Shown here one piece after another: positions 20,829 to 28,107 of a DNA stretch of 48,439 bases. Below the pieces are notes generated by a model. The model was not told the origin of the DNA, did not search any database, and saw only the letters and a list, made by a program, of their open reading frames with translations. The position numbers and the translations under genes are program-made. Source of the stretch: Actinomadura sp. GC306. GTDB lineage: Bacteria; Actinomycetota; Actinomycetes; Streptosporangiales; Streptosporangiaceae. How positions within the stretch are numbered: the first letter of the stretch is position 1; every line of letters begins with the position of its first letter. Location of the stretch: contig NZ_SMKM01000017.1 of the NCBI RefSeq assembly GCF_004348665.1, positions 1 through 48,439 of the forward strand, written 5' to 3'.

Positions 20829-22034
20829 CTACTGCACCTCCACGCGAACGGGCAGCGTCGCGAAGCCGCGGACGTTCACCGAGTGCACGCGCTCGGCCGC
20901 CGCGTGGTCGACCTCGTAGGACGAGACGTGCCGCGCCAGTTCGCCGAGCGCGATCCGCGCCTCCAGCCGGGCGAGGTTGGCGCCGAGGCAGAAGTGCCGG
21001 CCGCCGCCGAAGCTGACGAGCTGCGAGGTGTCGCGGTCGAGGTCGTAGGCGTCGGCGTCCGCGAAGACCCGCGGGTCGCGGTTGGCCGATCCGACCAGCA
21101 GCAGCATCCGGTCGCCCGCGGGCACCCGCCGCCCGTGCAGTTCGACGTCCTGGGTGACGAGCCTGGCGAGCATCTGGCTGGAGGTGTCGTAGCGGAGCGT
21201 CTCCTCGACCCAGTCGTCCACCCGCGCCGGGTCGCCCAGCGGCTTGGCCGCCTGGTCCGGGTTCAGCGAGCCCCAGTACAGGGCGTTGGCGAGGAGCTTG
21301 GTCGTGGTCTCGTTGCCGGCGACCACCATCAGGAACAGGAACGCGATGATCTCTTTGTCGTCGAGCCGGTCGCCGTCGATCTCGGCGTCCAGCAGCGCCG
21401 AGGTCAGGTCGCCGGAGGGCCGCCGCCTGCGCTCGGCCACCATGTCCTGGTAGTAGCCGACGAGCGTGAGCGCGGCGTCCATCCCGGCGGGCGGGACGTC
21501 GTTCAGGCCCTCCTCGCGGTGGACGACGAGGTCGGCGAGCCGCCGCACCTCCACCCGGTCGGCCTCGGGGACGCCCATCATCTCGGAGATGACGTCCATG
21601 GGCAGCAGCCCGGCGAAGTCGGCCACGAAATCGAACTCGCGCTTGTCGAGCGCGGGTTCCAGGTGGCGCCTGGCGAGGGCTTTGATGCCGTCGGCCATCT
21701 CCTTGACCCGCCGGGGCGTGAAGCCCTTGGACACCAGCGCCCGCATCCGGGTGTGGCGGGGCGGGTCGAGCGCGAGGAACGACATCGTCCGGTGCGCGTG
21801 CGGCCCCCAGGCGCTCGGCTCCAGCGAGACGCCGTGCGAGTTGGAGAACGTCGCGTGGTCGCGGAACGCGGCGGCCACGTCCGCGTGCCGCGACAGCGCC
21901 CAGAAGCCGAGCTCGTCGTTGCGGTAGAGGGGCGCCTCGTCGCGGAGCCGCGCGTAGAAGGGGTAGGGGTCCTCGTGGACGGCGTAGTCGAAGGGGCTGT
22001 AGAAGATCTGCGCGGCGGGGGCCACGGCCGTCAC
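20829..22034 (-). CDS. Cytochrome P450 (CYP123-like position)
   Basis: A 401-residue soluble P450: I-helix AGNETTT (239-245), ExxR Glu278/Arg281 (EETLR) and heme loop FGGGRHFCLG with Cys349. Sequence type is that of actinobacterial catabolic P450s for steroids and terpenes. The slot equals Rv0766c (CYP123) in M. tuberculosis. The GTG start is one base after the TetR stop. It may share the ferredoxin encoded downstream. Confidence 0.93.
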   Translation of the reverse strand: MTAVAPAAQIFYSPFDYAVHEDPYPFYARLRDEAPLYRNDELGFWALSRHADVAAAFRDHATFSNSHGVSLEPSAWGPHAHRTMSFLALDPPRHTRMRALVSKGFTPRRVKEMADGIKALARRHLEPALDKREFDFVADFAGLLPMDVISEMMGVPEADRVEVRRLADLVVHREEGLNDVPPAGMDAALTLVGYYQDMVAERRRRPSGDLTSALLDAEIDGDRLDDKEIIAFLFLMVVAGNETTTKLLANALYWGSLNPDQAAKPLGDPARVDDWVEETLRYDTSSQMLARLVTQDVELHGRRVPAGDRMLLLVGSANRDPRVFADADAYDLDRDTSQLVSFGGGRHFCLGANLARLEARIALGELARHVSSYEVDHAAAERVHSVNVRGFATLPVRVEVQ

Positions 22035-22035
22035 C

Positions 22036-22623
22036 TCATTCGGCGGGTTCGGGCAGGATGAGCTGCGCCATCTCGGCGAGCCGGTCGGCCATCCGGGCGT
22101 AGGACGTGTAGCCCATGCCCGCGTGCACCAGCGCGCCGGTGTAGGCCAGTTCCAGTGCGCCGAGAACCTTGGGGTCGTCGTGGTCGCGCAGCGCGGCCTG
22201 GATGCGCCCGCGGATCGCGACGCCGATCCGCACCCGCAGCTCCCGGACGTCGGGGTCGGTGCCGAGCATCGCGGTGGTGCACGCCGCCGCCAGCTCCGGC
22301 TCGTCCGACACCAGCAGCGCGATCTCGCGGAGGACCTCCTCCACCCGCTCGTGCAGCGTGCCGTCGGCCTCCACCGGCGGCAGCGCGCTGAGCCGCCGCC
22401 AGAACACCTCGGTGATCAGGTGGTTCTTCGACGCGAAGTAGGTGTAGGCGGTCGCGGGCGCGACCCCGGCGCGTTTGGCGACGTTGCGGACGGTGAGACC
22501 GTCGTAGCCGCTCTCGCCGACCTCCACCACGGCGGCGTCGGTCAGCCGCCGCACCGTGTCGGCCTGCCGGTCGGTGAGACGGCGGCGGGTGGGCTCGGTC
22601 GTCAGCTGCTCATTGCCGGACAC
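22036..22623 (-). CDS. TetR-family repressor of the CYP51 locus
   Basis: TetR protein with a helix-turn-helix in about residues 20-70 (TVRNVAKRAGVAPATAYTYFASKNHL) and a variable ligand domain. I start at GTG (VSGNEQLTTEP, 195 aa), because a -35/-10 pair (TTGCGG, 17 bases, TAATGT) ends 8 bases before it, implying a leaderless mRNA; an ATG four codons upstream lies inside the -10 box. The GTG is embedded in the palindrome shared with the aldehyde dehydrogenase gene, so autoregulation is likely. Slot of Rv0767c. Confidence 0.9.
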   Translation of the reverse strand: MSGNEQLTTEPTRRRLTDRQADTVRRLTDAAVVEVGESGYDGLTVRNVAKRAGVAPATAYTYFASKNHLITEVFWRRLSALPPVEADGTLHERVEEVLREIALLVSDEPELAAACTTAMLGTDPDVRELRVRIGVAIRGRIQAALRDHDDPKVLGALELAYTGALVHAGMGYTSYARMADRLAEMAQLILPEPAE

Positions 22624-22660
22624 GTGTCCAGACATTAGTTCAGCAATGCGCGGACCGCAA
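22618..22660 (-). promoter_or_regulatory. tetR/cyp51 operon promoter with palindromic operator
   Basis: The perfect palindrome GGACACGTGTCC is at 22618-22629. Reading leftward, -35 TTGCGG (22660-22655) and -10 TAATGT (22637-22632) are 17 bases apart. Sixteen bases, GTCTGGACACGTGTCC, are identical to the site at 25034-25049. Confidence 0.75.
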
Positions 22661-22678
22661 TGCCGGCACGGCACTTCC

Positions 22679-22723
22679 CCGGTCGGAGCGTGGCCGGTCG
22701 GAGCGTGGCCGGTCGGATGGTGG
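22679..22723 (+). repeat. Three tandem 15-bp units at the 3' end of tRNA-Tyr
   Basis: CCGGTCGGAGCGTGG is present twice exactly (22679-22693, 22694-22708) and once with two changes (22709-22723). The third unit runs into the tRNA 3' end, including its encoded CCA. Confidence 0.75.
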
Positions 22724-22804
22724 GGCGGGTGGGATTCGAACCCACTCAGCGCGAGGCACCTGCTTTACAGGCAGGCCCGACTCTCCGGACGTCGGCGCCG
22801 CCCC
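22718..22804 (-). tRNA. tRNA-Tyr (GTA)
   Basis: Acceptor stem GGGGCGG/CCGCCCC, anticodon stem CCTGC/GCAGG with loop CTGTAAA (anticodon GTA), a 13-nt variable region as expected for class II tRNA-Tyr, T arm GTGGG-TTCGAAT-CCCAC. CCA is encoded (22718-22720). It is transcribed last of three. Confidence 0.93.
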
Positions 22805-22831
22805 CAGTACGGATCGAGACATCCGCATCCG

Positions 22832-22904
22832 TACCTCCGGAGGGATTCGAACCCCCAGCACACGGCACCTCATGCCGCTGTCTCTGCCGTTGGACTACGG
22901 AGGC
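22832..22904 (-). tRNA. tRNA with leucine anticodon GAG but class I fold
   Basis: A clean 73-nt cloverleaf: acceptor GCCTCCG/CGGAGGT with a G1-U72 wobble, anticodon stem GCGGC/GCCGT, loop ATGAGGT, T arm GGGGG-TTCGAAT-CCCTC, discriminator A73. The anticodon GAG reads CUC (Leu) and G37 is present, but the variable loop is only GTGCT (5 nt), whereas leucine tRNAs have a long arm. The D stem has only three good pairs. CCA is not encoded. The amino acid it carries is therefore uncertain. Confidence 0.85.
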
Positions 22905-22909
22905 ATGCG

Positions 22910-22983
22910 TGCGGCCCCCGGGATTCGAACCCGGAACGTCCACTTCCTGAGAGTGGCCTCTCTGCCCGTTGGAGTAGAGCCGC
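22910..22983 (-). tRNA. tRNA with leucine anticodon CAG but class I fold
   Basis: A 74-nt cloverleaf: acceptor GCGGCTC/GGGCCGC with one U-G pair, anticodon stem CCACT/AGTGG, loop CTCAGGA (anticodon CAG, G37), 5-nt variable loop ACGTT, T arm CCGGG-TTCGAAT-CCCGG, A73, no encoded CCA. Its D arm (TACTCCAACGGGCAGAG) resembles that of the neighbouring GAG tRNA, so the two look related. Only five bases separate them. Like its partner it lacks the long variable arm of tRNA-Leu. Confidence 0.85.
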
Positions 22984-23029
22984 GTGATCGTCGCGAGGTG
23001 GCGTCACTCGCCTGCGGCTCGGCCAGGGT

Positions 23030-23107
23030 CTACCGGGAGACGGGATACCGGCCGGGGCGGGCGTGCGACGCCGAGGGCAGTCGGAGTCGATAGTGCTCCA
23101 GAGCCAT
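23030..23107 (-). CDS. Candidate 25-aa peptide upstream of the tRNA genes
   Basis: An ATG preceded at six bases by a near-perfect GAGAGAGGAGGA site opens a 25-codon frame starting MALEHYRLRLPSAS and ending GRYPVSR. Such a strong ribosome binding site is rare by chance. The peptide is basic, with two tyrosines and a central Ser/His. It could be a leader peptide, a small signalling or modified peptide, or nothing; the frame ends 47 bases before the first tRNA. Confidence 0.3.
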   Translation of the reverse strand: MALEHYRLRLPSASHARPGRYPVSR

Positions 23108-23225
23108 GGCCGGTCCTCCTCTCTCGGGTCTCGTGCGTCGTCCGCCTTGGACGGGCTGACGTCGTCAACGGTGCCACCGCCGGACGCGCTGCCGCAACGC
23201 ATTTTCCCGACCTCTTCCGTCAGCA

Positions 23226-23262
23226 CATACTTACGAGTATGGTCCCCGTACTATGAAGTATG
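23226..23262 (+). promoter_or_regulatory. Promoter and operator of the flavin monooxygenase gene
   Basis: The inverted repeat CATACTTACGAGTATG (23226-23241) overlaps a TATGGT -10 box (23238-23243), which is nine bases before the ATG. AGTATG recurs at 23257-23262, 21 bases downstream. No Shine-Dalgarno is present, suggesting a leaderless mRNA. A site for the downstream TetR is likely. Confidence 0.55.
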
Positions 23263-24419
23263 GCGAGGAGATCGTGCGGCGGGTGCGGGAGCTGGCACCG
23301 GTACTGAACGAGCGGGCCCGCGCGGCCGAGGAGGCGCGGCGGCTGTCCGACGAGACCATCGCCGACCTGGCCGGGACCGGGCTGTTCCAGATGCTCGTGC
23401 CGGCCCGGTTCGGGGGCGGCGAGCAGGAGTTCGGCGCGATGGCGTCGGCGTGCCGGGAGATCGGCGCGGGCGACGCCTCGGCGGGCTGGCTGAGCGTCAT
23501 CTACACCCTGCACAACTGGATGATCGCCCTGCTGCCGGAGGAGGCGCAGCAGGAGGTCTGGGCCGACCGGCCGTACGCGCTGGTGCCCTGCACCCTCGCA
23601 CCGAACGGCACGGCCGAGGCCGTCGCCGGCGGGCACCGCGTCACCGGGCGCTGGTCGTGGGGCAGCGGGGTCATGCACGCCGACCACGTGATGGTCATGG
23701 CGCTGGTCACCGTCGCGGACTCGATCGAGCCGCGGCTGTTCCTGCTGCCGCGCGAGGACGCCGACGTCCACGACGTGTGGCACACCAGCGGCATGCGCGC
23801 CACCGGCAGCAACGACATCGAGATCAAGGACCGCTTCGTGCCGGCGCACCGGTCGGTGCCGCTGATGGACCTCACCGAGGGCAGGTCGCCCGGCGCGGAG
23901 GTCCACGACGGGGCGATCTACCGCATCCCGCTCGTCCCGGTGTTCGCGCTCACCGGGGCCGCGCCCGTGCTGGGGGTGGCCGAAGGCGTGCTCGCCCGGT
24001 ACGCGGAGCGCATGCAGGGACGCGTGATGGCGTACACCGGCGTGAAGCAGCGCGACCTCATGAGCGGCCAGATCCGCCTGGCGAAGGCCACCGCGGACCT
24101 CGCCGCCGCGCGCCTCCTGCTGGAGGACGCCGTGCGCGACGTGATGGAGACCTACGAGTCGGGCGGAAGCTACGGGATCGCCGAGCGCGCCCGGTCGCGG
24201 CTGGTGGCGGCGCACGTCGCCGGCGTCGCCCGTACGATCGTGAACGAGCTGTGCGCGTTCGGCGGGGCGAGCGTCCAGTTCACGGACTCCCCCTTCCAGC
24301 GCGCGCAGCGCGACGTGAACACGATCTCGTCGCACGTGGTCTTCGACGCGGACGCCACGTACGCCCTGTACGGCAGGACCGCGCTGGGGATGGACCCCGA
24401 TCCGATGACCCTGGTCTGA
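23253..24419 (+). CDS. HsaA-like flavin-dependent monooxygenase (acyl-CoA dehydrogenase fold)
   Basis: A 388-residue protein of the group D flavin monooxygenase/acyl-CoA dehydrogenase superfamily. Segments such as HNWMIALLPEEAQQEVW, GRWSWGSG and TGSNDIEIKDRFVP follow HsaA, which hydroxylates 3-HSA during steroid ring cleavage with FADH2 from a reductase. It lacks the acyl-CoA dehydrogenase catalytic Glu context I would expect. No flavin reductase gene is near. The start ATG has no ribosome binding site. Substrate unknown; aromatic or steroid-derived is a guess from family and context. Confidence 0.8.
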   Translation: MKYGEEIVRRVRELAPVLNERARAAEEARRLSDETIADLAGTGLFQMLVPARFGGGEQEFGAMASACREIGAGDASAGWLSVIYTLHNWMIALLPEEAQQEVWADRPYALVPCTLAPNGTAEAVAGGHRVTGRWSWGSGVMHADHVMVMALVTVADSIEPRLFLLPREDADVHDVWHTSGMRATGSNDIEIKDRFVPAHRSVPLMDLTEGRSPGAEVHDGAIYRIPLVPVFALTGAAPVLGVAEGVLARYAERMQGRVMAYTGVKQRDLMSGQIRLAKATADLAAARLLLEDAVRDVMETYESGGSYGIAERARSRLVAAHVAGVARTIVNELCAFGGASVQFTDSPFQRAQRDVNTISSHVVFDADATYALYGRTALGMDPDPMTLV

Positions 24420-24429
24420 ACGGAGAGCG

Positions 24430-24990
24430 GTGGGCGGTACGACGAGCCGGGCGCGGGTGGCCCGGCGGGACTGGATCGAGGCGGCCTACCAGGAGCTGGC
24501 GCGGGCCGGCGAGCGCGGTGTCGGCATCAACGCGCTCGCCGCCCGGCTCGGCGTCACCAAGGGCAGCTTCTACTGGCACTTCAAGGACCGGTCCGAGCTG
24601 ATGGGGGCGCTGCTGGACCGCTGGGCGCACGAGCGCACCGACGAGGTGCTGGCGCTCGCGCTGGGCAGCACGCCCGACCCGCTGGAGCGGCTCCGGCGCA
24701 TCCAGGCGCTCGGCCGCGAGGTCGCGCCGGTCGACCGGGCGATGCGGCTGTGGGCGCAGCACTCCCCGGACGCCGAGGAGGCGGTGCGGCACGCCGACCG
24801 GGCGCTGCTGGGCCACATCGCCGCGTGCTTGGAGGGGCTGGGCCTCGTCCCGGATGAGGCCCGGCTCCGCGCGCTGCTGATGCTGCGGACGTGGGTCGGC
24901 GGCTACCTCGTCCCGGCCCCGGACGGCGGCGAGGCGCCCGGCGCCGACCGCACGCTCGACATCTTCCTCGCGGACACCGCCGTTTCCTGA
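24430..24990 (+). CDS. TetR-family regulator paired with the flavin monooxygenase
   Basis: A 186-residue TetR protein with helix-turn-helix INALAARLGVTKGSFYWHFK (about residues 36-55). GTG start with GGAGAG upstream, ten bases after the monooxygenase stop, so both are one transcript and the regulator probably represses it through the CATACT/AGTATG site. The ligand domain is not recognisable. Confidence 0.9.
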   Translation: MGGTTSRARVARRDWIEAAYQELARAGERGVGINALAARLGVTKGSFYWHFKDRSELMGALLDRWAHERTDEVLALALGSTPDPLERLRRIQALGREVAPVDRAMRLWAQHSPDAEEAVRHADRALLGHIAACLEGLGLVPDEARLRALLMLRTWVGGYLVPAPDGGEAPGADRTLDIFLADTAVS

Positions 24991-25006
24991 TTCAGCGGGA
25001 TCGCCC

Positions 25007-25052
25007 TTGCGCCCGACCCGGCCCTGAACTGTAGTCTGGACACGTGTCCAGA
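25007..25052 (+). promoter_or_regulatory. Promoter and 18-bp operator of the aldehyde dehydrogenase operon
   Basis: The perfect palindrome TCTGGACACGTGTCCAGA (25035-25052) covers the GTG start at 25044. A -10 TAGTCT (25032-25037) precedes the GTG by six bases; TTGCGC at 25007-25012 is a possible -35 with a long 19-base spacer. Binding would block both transcription and the start. Confidence 0.75.
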
Positions 25053-26510
25053 ACAACCGATCGCTTGCTTCTGCTGGACGGGCGGCTGACCCCGAGCGCG
25101 GGGGGCGGCGCCTTCGAGACCATCGATCCCGCCAACGAGGACGTGCTCGGCACGGCCGCCGACGGCACCCCGGCCGACATGGACCGCGCGATCGGCGCCG
25201 CCCGCCGCGCGTTCGACGAGACCTCCTGGGCCGCGGACCCGGCGTTCCGCGTCCGCTGCCTGCGGCAGCTCAGGGAGGCGATGCAGCGGCGCTCGGACGA
25301 GCTCCGCGAGCTCACGATCCGGGAGGTCGGCGCCCCCAGGTTCCTGACGTTCGGCGGCCAGCTCGACACGCCGGTGGACGACCTCGGCTGGTTCGCCGGG
25401 CTCGCCGAGTCCTACGAGTGGGAGCGCGACCTCGGCCGCGCCGAGCCGATGGGCATGCCGAGCCACCGGTGGATCCGCCGGGAGCCCGTGGGCGTCGTCG
25501 GGGCGATCACCCCGTGGAACTTCCCACACCAGATCAACCTGGCCAAGCTCGGCCCGGCGCTCGCCGCGGGCAACACCGTGGTGCTCAAGCCGGCGCCCGA
25601 CACCCCCTGGTGCGCGGCGGTCCTCGGCGAGATCATCGCCGCGGAGACCGACATCCCGCCGGGGGTGGTGAACGTGGTCACCTCGTCCGATCACGGGCTG
25701 GGCGCCCAGCTCGTCGAGGACCCGCGGGTCGACCTCGTGACGTTCACCGGGTCCACCGCCACCGGCCGCACCGTCATGGCGAGCGCGGCCGCCACCCTCA
25801 AGCGGGTCTTCCTGGAACTGGGCGGCAAGTCGGCGTTCATCGTGCTGGACGACGCCGACCTCAGGGCCGCCTGCTCGTTCGCGGCGTTCTCCGGCATCGC
25901 CCACGCCGGGCAGGGCTGCGCGATCACGACCAGGATCCTCGTCCCGCGCGACCGCTACGACGAGGCCGTCGAGATCACCGCGAAGTCGCTGGCGAAGCTC
26001 GGCGCCGGGGACCCCGGCGACGACCGGACGATCTGCGGCCCGGTCATCTCGGCGCGGCAGCGCGACCGCATCGAGGGCTACCTGAGGCTGGCCGTCGAGG
26101 AGGGCGGGTCGTTCGCCTGCGGCGGCGGCCGGCCCGCGGGCCGCGACAAGGGCTTCTGGATCGAGCCGACCCTCGTCACCGGGCTGTCGAACGACGCCCG
26201 CACCGCCCGCGAGGAGATCTTCGGGCCGGTGCTGGTGATCATGCCCCATGACGGCGACGACGACGCGGTCCGCATCGCGAACGACTCGCCGTACGGGCTG
26301 TCGGGCGCGGTGCACGGCGGTGACCTGGAGCGGGCGCGGGCGGTCGCGGCCCGGCTGCGCACCGGGACGGTCGGCGTGAACGGCGGCGTCTGGTACAGCG
26401 CGGACGTCCCGTTCGGCGGCTACAAGCAGTCCGGCATCGGCCGCGAGATGGGCGTGGCCGGTTTCGAGGAGTACCTGGAGACCAAGGCGATCGCGGAGGG
26501 CACCACATGA
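25044..26510 (+). CDS. NAD-dependent aldehyde dehydrogenase (Rv0768/AldA-like)
   Basis: A 488-residue ALDH with all catalytic elements: Asn159 in PWNFP, Glu258 in LELGGKS, Cys292 in HAGQGC, and EEIFGPV. It oxidises an aldehyde to an acid; the partner alcohol could come from the P450 arm. The leaderless GTG start lies inside the operator. The stop overlaps the next gene (ATGA). Its slot and neighbours equal Rv0768. Confidence 0.94.
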   Translation: MSRTTDRLLLLDGRLTPSAGGGAFETIDPANEDVLGTAADGTPADMDRAIGAARRAFDETSWAADPAFRVRCLRQLREAMQRRSDELRELTIREVGAPRFLTFGGQLDTPVDDLGWFAGLAESYEWERDLGRAEPMGMPSHRWIRREPVGVVGAITPWNFPHQINLAKLGPALAAGNTVVLKPAPDTPWCAAVLGEIIAAETDIPPGVVNVVTSSDHGLGAQLVEDPRVDLVTFTGSTATGRTVMASAAATLKRVFLELGGKSAFIVLDDADLRAACSFAAFSGIAHAGQGCAITTRILVPRDRYDEAVEITAKSLAKLGAGDPGDDRTICGPVISARQRDRIEGYLRLAVEEGGSFACGGGRPAGRDKGFWIEPTLVTGLSNDARTAREEIFGPVLVIMPHDGDDDAVRIANDSPYGLSGAVHGGDLERARAVAARLRTGTVGVNGGVWYSADVPFGGYKQSGIGREMGVAGFEEYLETKAIAEGTT

Positions 26511-27241
26511 GGTTCGAGGGCAGGGTGGCCGTGGTCACCGGGGCGGCGCAGGGCATCGGCGAGGCGTACGCGCGGGCGCTGGCGGCCGAGGGCGCGTCCG
26601 TGGTCGTCGCCGACGTGGACGAGCGCGGCCAGGCGGTCGCCGACGACGTCAAGGGCCTCTTCGTGCGGACGGACGTGTCCGACCCCGCGTCGGTCGAGGC
26701 GATGGCGGCGGCCGCCGTGGAGCGGTTCGGCGGCATCGACCACCTCGTCAACAACGCCGCCATCTTCGGGTCGATGAAGCTGGACTTCCTGTTCACCGTC
26801 GACTGGGACTACTACAAGAAGTTCATGTCGGTGAACATGGACGGCGCGCTGCTGTGCGCGCGCGCCTGCTACCCGCACATGCAGGAGCGCGGGGGCGGCT
26901 CGATCGTCAACCAGTCGTCCACCGCGGCGTGGCAGTACTCGGGCTTCTACGGCCTGGCCAAGGTCGGGGTCAACGGCCTCACCCAGCAGCTCGCGCACGA
27001 GCTGGGCAGCATGAACATCCGGGTGAACGCGATCGCGCCGGGCCCGATCGACACCGAGGCCAACCGGACGGTCGTCCCCGGCGGGATGTCGCAGAAGATC
27101 GTCAAGGAGAAGATGGCGCTCAAGCGGATGGGCACGCCCGAGGACCTGGTCGGAATGTGCCTGTTCCTGCTGTCGGACGAGGCGTCCTGGGTCACCGGCC
27201 AGATCTTTAATGTGGACGGCGGCGAGGTGTTCCGAGCATGA
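26507..27241 (+). CDS. Short-chain dehydrogenase/reductase (Rv0769-like)
   Basis: A 244-residue classical SDR: TGAAQGIG (11-18), acidic VADVDE after strand 2 (NAD preference), NNAA, Ser137/138, Tyr148 and Lys152, and the C-terminal tail GQIFNVDGGEVF. Starts by ATGA overlap with the aldehyde dehydrogenase and ends by ATGA overlap with the next gene, so translation of the arm is coupled. Confidence 0.93.
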   Translation: MRFEGRVAVVTGAAQGIGEAYARALAAEGASVVVADVDERGQAVADDVKGLFVRTDVSDPASVEAMAAAAVERFGGIDHLVNNAAIFGSMKLDFLFTVDWDYYKKFMSVNMDGALLCARACYPHMQERGGGSIVNQSSTAAWQYSGFYGLAKVGVNGLTQQLAHELGSMNIRVNAIAPGPIDTEANRTVVPGGMSQKIVKEKMALKRMGTPEDLVGMCLFLLSDEASWVTGQIFNVDGGEVFRA

Positions 27242-28107
27242 GCGAAGCTGACCGGGAGCACGGGGCGCGGGGGGTCGGGTTCATCGGGCTCGGGCAGATG
27301 GGCGCGCCGATGGCGCAGCATCTCCTCGGGCGCGGCCTGGTCGTCCACGACACCCGTCCCGAGGCGGTCGCGCCGCTGGTGAAGGCGGGGGCGCGCGCGG
27401 CGCAGAGCATCGCCGAGGTGGCGGCGGCCTGCGACCTGGTGTCGATCATGGTGCGGGACGACGCGCAGGTGGCCGAGGTGGGCGCGGAGGTCGTCGCGAG
27501 CGCCCGCCCGGGGACCGTGCTGGCGATCCATTCGACGATCCGCGCGAAGACCGCCGAGGACCTGGCCGAGAAGGCGCGGCCTTACGAGATCGACGTCGTG
27601 GACGCGCCGGTCAGCGGCGGGTTCATGGGGGCGAGCGCGGGCCGCCTCGCCGTCATGGTCGGCGGGACGGACGAGGCGTTCGAGCGCTGCCGGGAGCCGT
27701 TCGGCGACTGGGCGGACCTCGTCCTGCACATGGGCCCGGTCGGCGCGGGCACGCGCACGAAGCTGGCCCGCAACATGCTGCACTTCATCTCGTTCACCGC
27801 GGCGGCCGAGGCGCAGCGGCTGGCGGAGGCGGCGGGGGTGTCGCTGCGCAAGCTCGGGCGGGTCGTCCGGCACTCCGACGCGATCACCGGCGGCGCCGGG
27901 TCGATCATGCTGCGGCCGACGACCGCGCCGCTTGAGCCGGACGACGATCTCTACGACATCCTGTGCCACACCCGGGACCTCGGCGAGAAGGACCTGTCCC
28001 TCGCCCTGGAACTGGCCGGCGAGCTGGGGGTGGACACCCCGTTCGCCCGCCTCGCCCTGGAACGGTTCGGCCCTGGACTCGGCCTGCCGGGAGCTGCGGA
28101 TGACTGA
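27238..28107 (+). CDS. NAD(P)-binding 3-hydroxyisobutyrate-dehydrogenase-like protein (Rv0770-like)
   Basis: Beta-hydroxyacid dehydrogenase family, 289 aa: Rossmann motif GFIGLGQMG (14-22), substrate motif DAPVSGG (122-128), and catalytic Lys175 with Asn179 in TKLARN. It may reduce or oxidise a hydroxyacid made by the pathway. Overlaps the following gene by eight bases. Confidence 0.92.
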   Translation: MSEADREHGARGVGFIGLGQMGAPMAQHLLGRGLVVHDTRPEAVAPLVKAGARAAQSIAEVAAACDLVSIMVRDDAQVAEVGAEVVASARPGTVLAIHSTIRAKTAEDLAEKARPYEIDVVDAPVSGGFMGASAGRLAVMVGGTDEAFERCREPFGDWADLVLHMGPVGAGTRTKLARNMLHFISFTAAAEAQRLAEAAGVSLRKLGRVVRHSDAITGGAGSIMLRPTTAPLEPDDDLYDILCHTRDLGEKDLSLALELAGELGVDTPFARLALERFGPGLGLPGAADD

